A stretch of DNA of 64,000 nt from Faecalicatena sp. Marseille-Q4148 (GCA_018228665.1 CP073692.1:1-64000), one strand, 5' to 3'. Positions 15,985-23,535 are shown, counted from the stretch's first letter. Notes: generated from the sequence alone by a model not told the origin. Program-made: numbers and translations.

Positions 15985-17905
15985 TTTGGAAAGGAGGGGA
16001 TACATCATCGGAAAGAAACCGGACAAACGGAATTTTCAAAGGCGGGGGCCGACGGAGGATACCGGGGGCAATCGCCCCGGACCGGCTGAACGGGAAGGGC
16101 CTTCCCCCGCACCGTCCCGACGCCTGCGGTTTGAGGACGAGGATACCGGGCAGGACAGTCCTTCGGGCCACGATGGCCCGAAGTCCAAAAGCGGCAAGTT
16201 TCAAGAGGACAGCCGGAAAAGCCGTCCCTCTGACCGCATGAGGCAGGAAGATGAAGCGGGCGGGCCGCAGGATACCGGCAAGGCACAGGAGCCGGAGGGC
16301 TCCGCCGAGAAGGCCGGGAGCAAAAAGGATAAGTACCAGAAAGCACAGGCAAAAGCGGAACACGCCGGGGAAAAGCTGGGAAAGGCTCGGGAGAAGTTTG
16401 ACAAGACCGAGGCAAAACGGGCAGCGAAGAAGCCGCCGGGGCTTGCAAAAAAGGCAGTCCGGGGAGCCCGTACAGAAGCATGGTTCTATGTCCACAACAA
16501 GATCCACGAAGTTGAGCATGAAAATGTGGGTGTGGAAGGAGCCCATAAGTCGGAACTTGTGGCCGAGGCCGGAGCCCGGAAACTGACCCGGTATGCCAAA
16601 CGCCGCTGGCAGGAGCACCCGGTCAGAAAGGTGGCAAAGTGGGAACGGAAGGACATAAAAGCCCGGGCCAATATGGATTTTCAGAAGATGGCCTCCGAGC
16701 ACCCGGAGCTTGCCAGCAATCCGCTTTCCCGTGTGCAGCAGAAATGGAAACTGAAACGCCGGTATTCCAAAGAAGCAAAGGCGGCTGCAAAACCGGGCGC
16801 AAAGGCCGCAAAGAAAACCGCTGCCGCTTCGGGAACTGCGACCCGGCGGGCGGCGCAGTTTGTGACCCGCCATCCCGTGGCGGTGCTGGTCCTGCTCCTG
16901 CTGTTGCTGCTCTGTTTTCTTGTGTCGGCGGTAAGCTCCATCTTTCCCACGCTTGGCAGCGGCCTTGCCAATGCGTTATCCGGCACCTCCTACGCCTCGG
17001 AGGATACGGACCTGCTGGGGGTGGACGAGGACTACACGGCGCTGGAAAACGAGCTGGCGCAGACGGTAGCGAACATCGAAAGCACCCATCCCGGCTATGA
17101 CGAGTACCGCTATTCCGTGGACGAGATCGGCCATAACCCCTATGAGCTGGCGTCCTATCTCTCGGCAAAGTACCATGTCTATTTCCGGGAACAAGTGCAG
17201 GACGAGCTGCGGGAGATCTTCGAGGCACAGTATGAGCTGACCTTGACGGAGGAAGTCGAGATACGCTACCGCACCGAAACCAGCACCGACCCGGAGACCG
17301 GGGAAACCACTACCGAGGAAGTCCCCTATGAGTATTACATTCTCAATGTGACCCTCACAAACAAAACGCTGCCCGCCGTGATCCTGCCGAGGCTTAACGA
17401 ACAGCAGCGGGAAATCTACACCGTTATGCAGCAGCTCAAAGGCAACAAACCCTATCTGTGGGAAGGGATTTACAACGGCGGCGAAGATACCGGCCCCAGC
17501 TATGAGATACCCGGCGAGGCACTGGATGACCCGGCTTTTGCGGCGCTCATGGAAGAAGCCACAAAGTACATCGGCTGGCCTTATGTGTGGGGCGGCTCCA
17601 GCCCGTCCACCTCCTTCGACTGTTCGGGCTTTGTCTGCTGGGTGTACACGGCCAGCGGCGTCCACAACCTGCCCCGTACCACAGCGCAGGGCATTTACAA
17701 CCAGTGTGCTATCATTTCCCCCTCCGAGGCAAAGCCCGGCGACATTATTTTTTTCACGGGAACCTATGACAGCCCCGGCCCTGTGTCCCATGTGGGGATT
17801 TATGTGGGCGACGGGATGATGCTCCATTGTGGGTCGCCTATCCAATACGCAAACATCAATTCAAGCTACTGGCAGACACATTTCTATGCCTTCGGGCGTT
17901 TGTGA
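15971..17905 (+). CDS. NlpC/P60 cell-wall hydrolase of the conjugation system
   Basis: The first ~290 residues are cytoplasmic and very Lys/Arg/Ala-rich. A strong membrane segment (HPVAVLVLLLLLLLCFLVSAV, about residues 295-318) follows. The extracytoplasmic part ends in an NlpC/P60 domain (last ~125 residues) with the catalytic Cys in FDCSGFVCWV, His in VSHVGIYVG and a following HCG stretch. It probably opens peptidoglycan for the mating channel (VirB1/CwlT role). A perfect site AAGGAGG at 15991-15997 is followed by ATC ATC (16004-16009), not ATG. The only in-frame ATGs upstream lie in the palindrome and lack a ribosome binding site. Palindrome copy 11 is inside the coding region. Confidence 0.88.
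   Translation: MMARGLERRGYIIGKKPDKRNFQRRGPTEDTGGNRPGPAEREGPSPAPSRRLRFEDEDTGQDSPSGHDGPKSKSGKFQEDSRKSRPSDRMRQEDEAGGPQDTGKAQEPEGSAEKAGSKKDKYQKAQAKAEHAGEKLGKAREKFDKTEAKRAAKKPPGLAKKAVRGARTEAWFYVHNKIHEVEHENVGVEGAHKSELVAEAGARKLTRYAKRRWQEHPVRKVAKWERKDIKARANMDFQKMASEHPELASNPLSRVQQKWKLKRRYSKEAKAAAKPGAKAAKKTAAASGTATRRAAQFVTRHPVAVLVLLLLLLLCFLVSAVSSIFPTLGSGLANALSGTSYASEDTDLLGVDEDYTALENELAQTVANIESTHPGYDEYRYSVDEIGHNPYELASYLSAKYHVYFREQVQDELREIFEAQYELTLTEEVEIRYRTETSTDPETGETTTEEVPYEYYILNVTLTNKTLPAVILPRLNEQQREIYTVMQQLKGNKPYLWEGIYNGGEDTGPSYEIPGEALDDPAFAALMEEATKYIGWPYVWGGSSPSTSFDCSGFVCWVYTASGVHNLPRTTAQGIYNQCAIISPSEAKPGDIIFFTGTYDSPGPVSHVGIYVGDGMMLHCGSPIQYANINSSYWQTHFYAFGRL
16161..16183. repeat. ICE palindrome copy 11 (inside the NlpC/P60 gene)
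   Basis: Perfect arms CTTCGGGCCA / TGGCCCGAAG with spacer CGA, lying in the N-terminal cytoplasmic coding region and encoding SGHDGPK. Confidence 0.95.
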
Positions 17906-17927
17906 GCCAGAGGAAAGGAGTCCTTGC

Positions 17928-18194
17928 ATGAACAAGATCGACAAGCTCGATAAGGAACTGGAAAAAGCCCGGGAGAAGGCTACCGAGTGGCAGGCCAAAA
18001 TCCGGGAGCTGGAAAAGCAGAAACAGGAGGAAGAAAACAGCCAGATCGTACAGGCGGTGCGCTCCCTCAAACTGACACCCGCCCAGCTTATGGCTTTTTT
18101 GAATGACCCCAAAAACAGCCTTACCGCTTCGGGCCATACTGACCCGAAGCCGGAGGCGCCCGAAAAGGAGGACACAGCCCATGAAGAAAACTAA
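17928..18194 (+). CDS. DUF4315-family protein
   Basis: This 88-residue protein begins with a heptad-rich coiled coil (MNKIDKLDKELEKAREKA, about residues 1-40). The conserved LKLTPAQLMAFLNDP motif near residue 55 is typical of DUF4315 proteins next to NlpC/P60 genes in Tn1549-like ICEs. Function is unknown. GGAAAGGAG lies 8 nt before the ATG. Palindrome copy 12 forms part of its C-terminal coding region (ASGHTDPK), and the gene overlaps the start of the DUF4366 gene by 14 nt. Confidence 0.85.
   Translation: MNKIDKLDKELEKAREKATEWQAKIRELEKQKQEEENSQIVQAVRSLKLTPAQLMAFLNDPKNSLTASGHTDPKPEAPEKEDTAHEEN
18127..18149. repeat. ICE palindrome copy 12 (inside the DUF4315 gene)
   Basis: Arms CTTCGGGCCA / TGACCCGAAG, spacer TAC, with one C/A non-pair. 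Intragenic, near the 3' end, just before the next ribosome binding site. Confidence 0.92.
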
Positions 18195-18828
18195 ATACCG
18201 CAGGCTGGCGGCGATGGCTGCCAGCCTTTTGTGTTGCCTGATCTTTACGGTCCCGGCCTATGCACAGAGCAGCGAGCCGCAGCCGGAGACAGCTCCCGCC
18301 CCGGCAGAAACCGAAGCAGAGCCGGAAACCCAGAATCCCTTTACCCCGGACGGGACGGGAACCGTGGTGGACAACGCCACCGACGAGGATGGAAAGGAGT
18401 TCTACACCATCACCACCGCAGACGAGAGCGTGTTTTATCTGGTGATCGACAAACAGAAAACCAGCGAGAACGTCTATTTCCTCAATACCGTTACCACAGG
18501 CGACCTTCTTCCTCTTGCCGAACAGGGCAAGGAACCGCCCAAAGAAGTGACCCCGGAGCCAGAGCCAAAGCCCACCGAACCTGTGGAGGAAGTACCGGAA
18601 CCCGAGCCGGAGAAAAAGGACAGCTCCCTTCTCTCTCTGCTCCTAATCGGTGCGGTGGTGCTGGCCGGCGGTGGAATTGGTTACTATTTCAAGATTTACA
18701 AGCCGAAGCATGAGGCCCCGGATTTGGAAGATGATTACTGCGAATATGAGGACGGGGAGCTGGAGGAGATCGCAGAGGAACCCGAGGACGAAGATACCCC
18801 GCCGTGGGAGAAAGATACGGAGGAATGA
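18181..18828 (+). CDS. DUF4366-family exported membrane-anchored protein
   Basis: The 215-residue protein starts with a signal peptide (MKKTKYRRLAAMAASLLCCL, cleavage likely after AYA). A Pro/Glu-rich spacer precedes a compact domain (GTGTVVDNATDEDGKEFYTI ... FYLVIDKQK ... NVYFLNTV), then a second acidic Pro-rich stretch, a C-terminal membrane segment (LLSLLLIGAVVLAGGGIGYYF) and an acidic cytoplasmic tail. This is DUF4366, a surface-exposed component found next to the wall hydrolase in these elements. A role in mating-pair contact is inference. AAAAGGAGG lies 10 nt upstream, within the DUF4315 gene. Confidence 0.85.
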   Translation: MKKTKYRRLAAMAASLLCCLIFTVPAYAQSSEPQPETAPAPAETEAEPETQNPFTPDGTGTVVDNATDEDGKEFYTITTADESVFYLVIDKQKTSENVYFLNTVTTGDLLPLAEQGKEPPKEVTPEPEPKPTEPVEEVPEPEPEKKDSSLLSLLLIGAVVLAGGGIGYYFKIYKPKHEAPDLEDDYCEYEDGELEEIAEEPEDEDTPPWEKDTEE

Positions 18829-18830
18829 GA

Positions 18831-19022
18831 ATGAATTTTACAAGCAGCCCTTTTGAACGAATGATGAAGGAAGTACCGCACCCCGGCTGGGACAATGACG
18901 ACCCTTGTAAGGGATGCCGTTACTACAAGGAGTGCAAAGGAAAGAAAAAACAGTGCCGGAAGAAGTTCCGGGCGCTGATCGTGGAGCCCCGCCCTTCGGG
19001 CCATCGTGGCCCGAAGTCTTAA
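18831..19022 (+). CDS. Small Cys-rich ICE protein
   Basis: A 63-residue protein with the cluster CKGCRYYKECKGKKKQC, giving four cysteines in a CX2C...CX6C-like layout that may bind zinc. The ATG at 18831 has GGAGGA 6-7 nt upstream; an in-frame ATG at 18825 overlaps the preceding stop codon. The last residues (RPSGHRGPKS) are encoded by palindrome copy 13. Function unknown. Confidence 0.7.
   Translation: MNFTSSPFERMMKEVPHPGWDNDDPCKGCRYYKECKGKKKQCRKKFRALIVEPRPSGHRGPKS
18994..19016. repeat. ICE palindrome copy 13 (3' end of Cys-rich gene)
   Basis: Perfect arms CTTCGGGCCA / TGGCCCGAAG with spacer TCG, 6 nt before the next start codon. Confidence 0.95.
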
Positions 19023-19424
19023 ATGGACGCCCGGGAGCTGACCCGTGACGAGAAGAAGAAAATCCGTTCTCTTGTCATGGGGATGTGCGCCAACTATGAC
19101 CGGGAAAGCGGCCTGTGCCTTCCTCTTGACTGTGCCTGTTATATGCTGCACAAGTGCTGGACAGGGGCGTACTGCCGTTACTTCCGTGAGGCTGTCCTGC
19201 CTCTTAACCCGGAGCTTCAAGCGTCGCTGACAACGGAAGGCATCTCACCGGAGCTGCGGGCCTGTGCGGTCTGCGGAAAGGCGTTTCTGCCCGAGGGGCG
19301 TCAAGCCTACTGTTCCGACGCCTGCAAGGCCGAAGGGAACCGCCGGAAAAGCCGGGAACGCATGAGGAAAATGCGGGAGAAAAGGCCGGGCGGCTGTTAC
19401 GATTTGCCGCCTCCAAAGGCTTGA
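19023..19424 (+). CDS. Cysteine-rich VLP-domain protein
   Basis: The 133-residue protein has MCANYDRESGLCLPLDCACY followed by HKCWTGAYCRYF, the Cys-rich VLP pattern (Pfam Cys_rich_VLP). A second cysteine set, CAVCGKAFLPEGRQAYCSDAC, looks like a small zinc finger. The C-terminus is basic and probably binds nucleic acid. The ATG directly abuts the TAA of the previous gene and has no ribosome binding site, because the palindrome occupies that position. Translation probably depends on re-initiation. Confidence 0.8.
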   Translation: MDARELTRDEKKKIRSLVMGMCANYDRESGLCLPLDCACYMLHKCWTGAYCRYFREAVLPLNPELQASLTTEGISPELRACAVCGKAFLPEGRQAYCSDACKAEGNRRKSRERMRKMREKRPGGCYDLPPPKA

Positions 19425-19440
19425 CATTCCGGGCTTTTTT

Positions 19441-19500
19441 GAGGGTGTTTCCGGGGTGGGAATATCTTATTACATTCCTCCCCGGTCTGCCCTCTTATTT
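19441..19500. other. Candidate oriT-like dyad
   Basis: CCGGGGTGGGAAT (19451-19463) can pair with ATTCCTCCCCGG (19474-19485) around TATCTTATTAC, and is followed by TCTGCCCTCTTATTTCG. It lies in the only gap of about 130 bp in the mobilisation part that is not explained by a terminator or promoter, upstream of mobC and the relaxase. An inverted repeat beside a nick region would fit a MOBP-type oriT, but I cannot identify the nic site. Confidence 0.3.
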
Positions 19501-19514
19501 CGTAACATCCAGCA

Positions 19515-19537
19515 CTTCGGGTCATGTTGGCCCGAGG
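19515..19537. repeat. ICE palindrome copy 14
   Basis: Arms CTTCGGGTCA / TGGCCCGAGG, spacer TGT, with two T/G pairs. AGAAAGGAGG follows 3 nt later. Confidence 0.92.
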
Positions 19538-19556
19538 CACAGAAAGGAGGGATCTC

Positions 19557-20147
19557 TTGGAGACCGTACAAGGATATGTGATTTTGAAAGCTGACACCTT
19601 TGAAACCGGACACGGCTTTGCGCTGGGACATAATCCGGGAGCGCCGAGCCCCTTTGTGACCTGGCAGTTTACCGAGGGGGAAAACGGCCATCGGGATTAC
19701 TACTGGGGCCGCTATGGAACCAGTCAGGCGTGGGCGCAGAGGGACTTTGACCGCCGGGTGGACGACTATCAGCAGCTTTACCATGCGGCGGTCAAGCATA
19801 CCGAGCTGGGACCGGAGGGCGTTTACCGCTATTATTCCACCCAGCGGCCCGTGGACATAGGTACCTACCCGAAGCCGCCAGATAACCAGCCTCTTTCCAT
19901 CGTCAACTACGATGATGACAGGCGGCGTCCTGTGGCAGACGGCAGGCTGATGGCATGGGGCGAACTGACCTACGCAAAGCCGCTGACCGAAAAGCAGATG
20001 GAGGATTATGAGCTGAAACCAGCACCGGGCAATCCTGACCGGGTGCGCCCATCCATTACTGCCCGGCTCAAAGAAGGAACCAGAGGGCAGGAACCCCCGA
20101 AGGAGCCCGGCCAGAAGCGGAGCCATAAAAACCATGAGGAACGATAA
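19557..20147 (+). CDS. Conserved ICE protein of unknown function
   Basis: The 197-residue soluble protein begins LETVQGYVILKADTFETGHG and has FALGHNPGAPSPFVTWQFTE, RDYYWGRYG and a DDYQQLYHAAV segment. The C-terminal part (RLMAWGELTYAKPLTEKQ, then YELKPAP) recurs in related elements. I do not recognise a function. The start is TTG at 19557, 7 nt after GGAGG; no ATG is available nearby. Confidence 0.7.
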   Translation: METVQGYVILKADTFETGHGFALGHNPGAPSPFVTWQFTEGENGHRDYYWGRYGTSQAWAQRDFDRRVDDYQQLYHAAVKHTELGPEGVYRYYSTQRPVDIGTYPKPPDNQPLSIVNYDDDRRRPVADGRLMAWGELTYAKPLTEKQMEDYELKPAPGNPDRVRPSITARLKEGTRGQEPPKEPGQKRSHKNHEER

Positions 20148-20159
20148 AGGAGGATCGCC

Positions 20160-20342
20160 ATGCACGAAAAAGACAACTATCTGAAAACCGCCGAGCTCTC
20201 CACGGAGCAGAACTGCAACATGATCGACGGCGTACCCAACAATACGCCCACCCCACCCACGCCCCCGGAGCTGGACGCAAAACCGCTTGATAAGGTAAAG
20301 GAACCCAAAGAGCGCCGGAAAGGCCGGGAGCTGGAACGCTGA
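20160..20342 (+). CDS. Small ICE protein upstream of mobC
   Basis: A 60-residue hydrophilic protein (MHEKDNYLKTAELSTEQNCN, then a Thr/Pro stretch and a basic tail) with AAAGGAGG 6-7 nt upstream. Its stop codon overlaps the ATG of mobC by 1 nt, indicating translational coupling. Function unknown. Confidence 0.65.
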   Translation: MHEKDNYLKTAELSTEQNCNMIDGVPNNTPTPPTPPELDAKPLDKVKEPKERRKGRELER

Positions 20343-20683
20343 TGGAGAACCGCAAGCGGAATGTCCATCTGCACGTCATGGTAACGCCGGACGAGTTGGC
20401 AGCCATCCATGAGCGGATGGCCGAGGCGGGCATTTCCAATGCCGGGGCTTATGTACGGAAAATGGCTCTGAACGGGTATATCCTGCACATCGACCTTGCG
20501 CCCGTAAAAGAGCTGATTTCTCTGCAACGGCGCTGTTCCAACAATCTCAATCAGGTCGCCGTACACGCACATACCTATGGTGTGTACCCGGAGGAAATCG
20601 ACGGATTGAAGCGGGACTATGAAAAGTTATGGGGCGAGGTGTCAAAGGTGCTGCGGGAGCTCTCCGCGCTGGTGGCAAAGTGA
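20342..20683 (+). CDS. mobC: MobC-family relaxosome accessory protein
   Basis: The 113-residue protein has an RNVHLHVMVTPDEL ribbon-helix-helix-like start, GISNAGAYVRKMALNGYI, and the LISLQRRCSNNLNQVAVHAHTYG motif of MobC proteins. MobC binds oriT and helps the relaxase melt and nick it. It lies 1.4 kb upstream of the relaxase, which fits a MOBP-type relaxosome. A strong terminator follows at once, so the transfer operon probably ends here. Confidence 0.88.
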   Translation: MENRKRNVHLHVMVTPDELAAIHERMAEAGISNAGAYVRKMALNGYILHIDLAPVKELISLQRRCSNNLNQVAVHAHTYGVYPEEIDGLKRDYEKLWGEVSKVLRELSALVAK

Positions 20684-20688
20684 GACGA

Positions 20689-20734
20689 GGGCGGCAGGCT
20701 TCCGTTGTGGGGCTTGCCGCCCTGCTCTTTTTTT
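20689..20734 (+). terminator. Rho-independent terminator after mobC
   Basis: GGGCGGCAGGC pairs with GCTTGCCGCCC (one wobble) around a 12-nt loop, followed by a seven-T run. It marks the end of the long transfer operon. Confidence 0.85.
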
Positions 20735-20738
20735 ACCA

Positions 20739-20761
20739 CTTCGGGCCAGCATGACCCGAAG
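20739..20761. repeat. ICE palindrome copy 15
   Basis: Arms CTTCGGGCCA / TGACCCGAAG, spacer GCA, with one C/A non-pair. It lies between the mobC terminator and the next promoter. Confidence 0.92.
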
Positions 20762-20790
20762 CCCGTCATAAAAAATTCAGATTTTCAAGA

Positions 20791-20819
20791 TTGTAGAACC
20801 AGCTCTATAATGATATAAT
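20791..20819 (+). promoter_or_regulatory. Sigma-A-type promoter for the VapD gene pair
   Basis: -35 TTGTAG (20791-20796), 17-bp spacer, -10 TATAAT (20814-20819). It stands 24 nt before the start codon of the next gene, after a terminator and palindrome. Confidence 0.7.
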
Positions 20820-20843
20820 AATTCAAGAAGGGAGGCTGATACC

Positions 20844-21182
20844 ATGCTGAAAATGGTTATTCGCATGAATGATGATAAGATCACAGCCGAAAATAAGTAC
20901 CGGCTGGATGGCATTTACAACACAATCAATCATACATTCCAAACCGTGGGCCTTCCCCGTATGGAGGATGGTTCCGGCGCTTTGGTATTCCGTGACTGCG
21001 GCAGAGCGAGGGATTTTAGTCTGTTCGGCCGGATCGTCAATACCTTGAAGCGGCAGACATGGTTCATGGATAATGTTTCTGTGTGGCGTCTTTGTGACAG
21101 TGACGATTCTGACAGTCCAGATGATTTCAATGAAGAAGATCTGTTGACCCACTATCAGGAAAAAACCGCAATGAGGGCTTGA
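20844..21182 (+). CDS. Unknown protein paired with the VapD-like gene
   Basis: The 112-residue protein (MLKMVIRMNDDKITAENKYR ... NHTFQTVGLPRMEDGSGALV ... DFSLFGRIVNTLKRQTWFMD) has an acidic C-terminus. It has its own promoter and a GAAGGGAGG site, and is followed after 3 nt by the VapD-like gene. The size and pairing suggest an antitoxin, but I do not recognise the family. Confidence 0.65.
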   Translation: MLKMVIRMNDDKITAENKYRLDGIYNTINHTFQTVGLPRMEDGSGALVFRDCGRARDFSLFGRIVNTLKRQTWFMDNVSVWRLCDSDDSDSPDDFNEEDLLTHYQEKTAMRA

Positions 21183-21185
21183 GTT

Positions 21186-21554
21186 TTGGAGAGAAAATAT
21201 TTCAAAGCCTTAAATTTTGATCTGGACACCCATCAATTAAAAGAGCATTACCCCGGAGCCAATTACCGGCAGGCGTATGACGACTTGCGCCGGTTCTTCA
21301 AACGGCATCGTTTTTCTCACCGTCAAGGCTCCGGCTACATATCGGATGATAAACTGGCAACTGCTGATATATACGATTTGATGGATGAATTGAGCAGACA
21401 GTTTCCGTGGATTGGAATATGCGTGAATAAAATTGATGTGACCAACGTGGGACGGCAGCACGATTTGACAGAGCTCTTGAAACCAGCAGAGGATATTGTT
21501 ATCGACACTTCGCTGCTGACAGTTCCCGATTGCCCGCAGCAGGAAACAGAATAA
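21186..21554 (+). CDS. vapD: VapD-family ribonuclease-like protein
   Basis: The conserved VapD layout is clear: KALNFDLDTHQLKEHYPG at the start, YRQAYDDLRRFFKRHRFSHR, QGSGYIS, and PWIGICVNKIDVTNVGRQHD near residue 80-100. VapD proteins are Cas2-like mRNA endonucleases. The family usually has about 90 residues, so this 122-residue form has a C-terminal extension. The start is TTG at 21186 with a weak upstream site. The gene lies directly downstream of a possible antitoxin gene. Confidence 0.8.
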   Translation: MERKYFKALNFDLDTHQLKEHYPGANYRQAYDDLRRFFKRHRFSHRQGSGYISDDKLATADIYDLMDELSRQFPWIGICVNKIDVTNVGRQHDLTELLKPAEDIVIDTSLLTVPDCPQQETE

Positions 21555-21595
21555 CAGAAATTCGGCAGGACATGAATGTGTCCTGCTTTTTCTGT

Positions 21596-21618
21596 TTTCG
21601 GGCCATCATGGCCCGAAG
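21596..21618. repeat. ICE palindrome copy 16
   Basis: Arms TTTCGGGCCA / TGGCCCGAAG, spacer TCA. The first base is T rather than C, giving a terminal T/G pair. Confidence 0.9.
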
Positions 21619-21635
21619 GTTTGGGACAGGATTCA

Positions 21636-21680
21636 CTAATCTTTCGCAACATTTATGTCCCCGGGCAGGCATGATAAAAT
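21636..21680 (+). promoter_or_regulatory. Promoter of the CD1845-like/relaxase operon
   Basis: -35 TTTATG (21652-21657), 17-bp spacer, -10 TAAAAT (21675-21680). The stretch from CTAATC through TTCGCAACATT to GTCC is nearly identical to that in front of the recombinase gene (31397-31441), suggesting a shared regulator. Confidence 0.65.
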
Positions 21681-21715
21681 AGAGGTAGGAAGGATAGATA
21701 AAGGAGGTTTTGGAG

Positions 21716-22006
21716 ATGAAGATACTGCTGAAAATATTGGTTGTTCCCTTTGCTTTAGCGTTGTCCCTTCTGGCGGCTCTGCTGGTATTCCTGTTTGATA
21801 TTTGTGCCGTCCTGCTGACGATTGCCTCTGTGATCCTGGCGGTGCTGGGTGTCGCTCTCTTTTTCACGCCGACGCCCATAGGCGGAATTGTATTTCTGTT
21901 TCTTGCCTTCCTTCTTTCGCCGTATGGACTGCAAGCGGCGGCGGGCTCCCTTCTTTGGGCGCTGGATGGAGGCAAATCCGCTCTGTACCGGTTTCTGGCA
22001 AGTTAA
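21716..22006 (+). CDS. CD1845-like small membrane protein
   Basis: A 96-residue protein with three closely spaced hydrophobic segments (ILVVPFALALSLLAALLVFL, CAVLLTIASVILAVLGVALF, GGIVFLFLAFLLSPYGL), as in CD1845-family proteins that precede the relaxase gene in Tn1549-like ICEs. Function is unknown; it may anchor the relaxosome to the membrane. The ATG at 21716 is preceded by AAGGAGGTTTTGGAG. Confidence 0.8.
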   Translation: MKILLKILVVPFALALSLLAALLVFLFDICAVLLTIASVILAVLGVALFFTPTPIGGIVFLFLAFLLSPYGLQAAAGSLLWALDGGKSALYRFLAS

Positions 22007-22010
22007 GCAG

Positions 22011-22033
22011 CCTCGGGCCATACTGGCCCGAAG
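22011..22033. repeat. ICE palindrome copy 17
   Basis: Arms CCTCGGGCCA / TGGCCCGAAG, spacer TAC, with one C/A non-pair, between the CD1845-like gene and the relaxase gene. Confidence 0.92.
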
Positions 22034-22085
22034 CCGGGGCGGTCTGAATGGATCGCCCCTTTCTCATGGAAAGGAGGAATGATTT

Positions 22086-23501
22086 TTGGCTACCACAACT
22101 TTGTTACAGCGCCATGCGGGCGAAGGCGAAACGATTGCTGAGGCTATCCGGGATTGTCTGGACTATGGCAAGGACCCGGAGAAAACAGAAAGCGGAAAGT
22201 ATATCTCCGCTTATGAATGTGATCCGGCCACCGTGGCGGACGAGTTCCTTTTGGCAAAGGCCAGCTATGCCGCTATGACGGGCCGGGAACAGAAGAAAGA
22301 AAATAATGTGCTGTGCTATCAGATACGACAATCCTTCTATCCGGGCGAGATCACCCCGAAGGAGGCGAACCGTATCGGCTATGAGCTGGCTATGCGCTGG
22401 ACAAAGGGGCGGCACGCTTTTATCGTTACCACGCACACCGATAAGCAGCACATCCATTGTCACATTTATTACAACTCCACCACCCTTGACTGCACCCGGA
22501 AATTCCGAAATTTTTGGGGCTCCAGCTTCGCCCTTCGGCGGCTCTCTGACAGGCTGTGCCTTGAAAACGGGCTGTCCATCGTGGAGAACCCGAAGCCTCG
22601 GAGCAAGGGTAAGTATCGGAATTATGGAGAATGGCAGAAAGAACGAAAAGGGCCGCTTTCCTATCAGGACAGGCTGCGCCTCGCCATTGATACTGTGCTG
22701 GCGGAGCACCCCGCTGATCTGGACGAATTTCTCAATCTGATGAAGCGGGCCGGATATGAGGTCAAGACGGTTCGGGGAGGCGGTATCAGTTTCCGGCTGA
22801 CCGGGCAAGGGCAGGAACGCTTTACCCGTCTGCGGGCCTCCACGCTGGGGGACGGCTACGACTTGCAAGATGTTCTGACCGCCATTGAGGGCAAAGAAAA
22901 ACGCCCCGGACATTCTGAGCGGAAAATCAGTCTGGCGGTGGATATTCAAGCAAAACTGGCTGCCGGTAAGGGACCGGGATATGAACGCTGGGCGAAGGTA
23001 TTTAACATTAAGCAGATGGCCGCTGCCCTTGCCTATATACAGGACAATGGACTGACCGATTATGAGCAGTTGGCACAGAAAGCCACCGAGGCGGCAGACC
23101 GTTTCCATGCCATTTCCGAGCAGATCAAGCAGACGGAACAGGCCATGAAAACCAATGCCGGGCTAAAGGCCGCAACGGTTCAGTATGCCAAAACCCGTCC
23201 GGTCTTTGAGCAGTATAAGGCGACGAAGTACAGCCGGAAATTCCTTGCGGAGCATGAGGCCGACCTTGAACTGTACCGGGCTGCACAAGCGGAAATGCGC
23301 TCTCTGCTGGGCGGGGCGAAGCTCCCTAAAATGGATGTGCTGAAGGAGGAAGGCCGCAAGCTCACAGCAAAGAAAAAACAGCTCTATGGAGAATACCAGA
23401 AGGCACGACGGGATATGCAGGAGATCGTCACGATCAAGGCGAACATTGACACTCTGATGGGCTACACCGGGCCGGGACGAAAGCAGGAAAAGGAGCGTTA
23501 A
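22086..23501 (+). CDS. MOBP-type relaxase
   Basis: The 471-residue protein has an N-terminal relaxase/mobilisation nuclease domain. The metal-binding motif is HIHCHIYYN at about residues 122-130, preceded by HAFIVTTHTDKQ, and a Tyr in the early part would be the nicking nucleophile. It nicks oriT, stays bound to the 5' end and pilots the strand through VirD4. The C-terminal half is helical and charged. The start is TTG at 22086, 8 nt after AAAGGAGG. It is co-transcribed with the CD1845-like gene, and MobC is its probable partner. Confidence 0.9.
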   Translation: MATTTLLQRHAGEGETIAEAIRDCLDYGKDPEKTESGKYISAYECDPATVADEFLLAKASYAAMTGREQKKENNVLCYQIRQSFYPGEITPKEANRIGYELAMRWTKGRHAFIVTTHTDKQHIHCHIYYNSTTLDCTRKFRNFWGSSFALRRLSDRLCLENGLSIVENPKPRSKGKYRNYGEWQKERKGPLSYQDRLRLAIDTVLAEHPADLDEFLNLMKRAGYEVKTVRGGGISFRLTGQGQERFTRLRASTLGDGYDLQDVLTAIEGKEKRPGHSERKISLAVDIQAKLAAGKGPGYERWAKVFNIKQMAAALAYIQDNGLTDYEQLAQKATEAADRFHAISEQIKQTEQAMKTNAGLKAATVQYAKTRPVFEQYKATKYSRKFLAEHEADLELYRAAQAEMRSLLGGAKLPKMDVLKEEGRKLTAKKKQLYGEYQKARRDMQEIVTIKANIDTLMGYTGPGRKQEKER

Positions 23502-23535
23502 GGTTATGAAAATAAGGAGCAAAGCGACGCTGACA

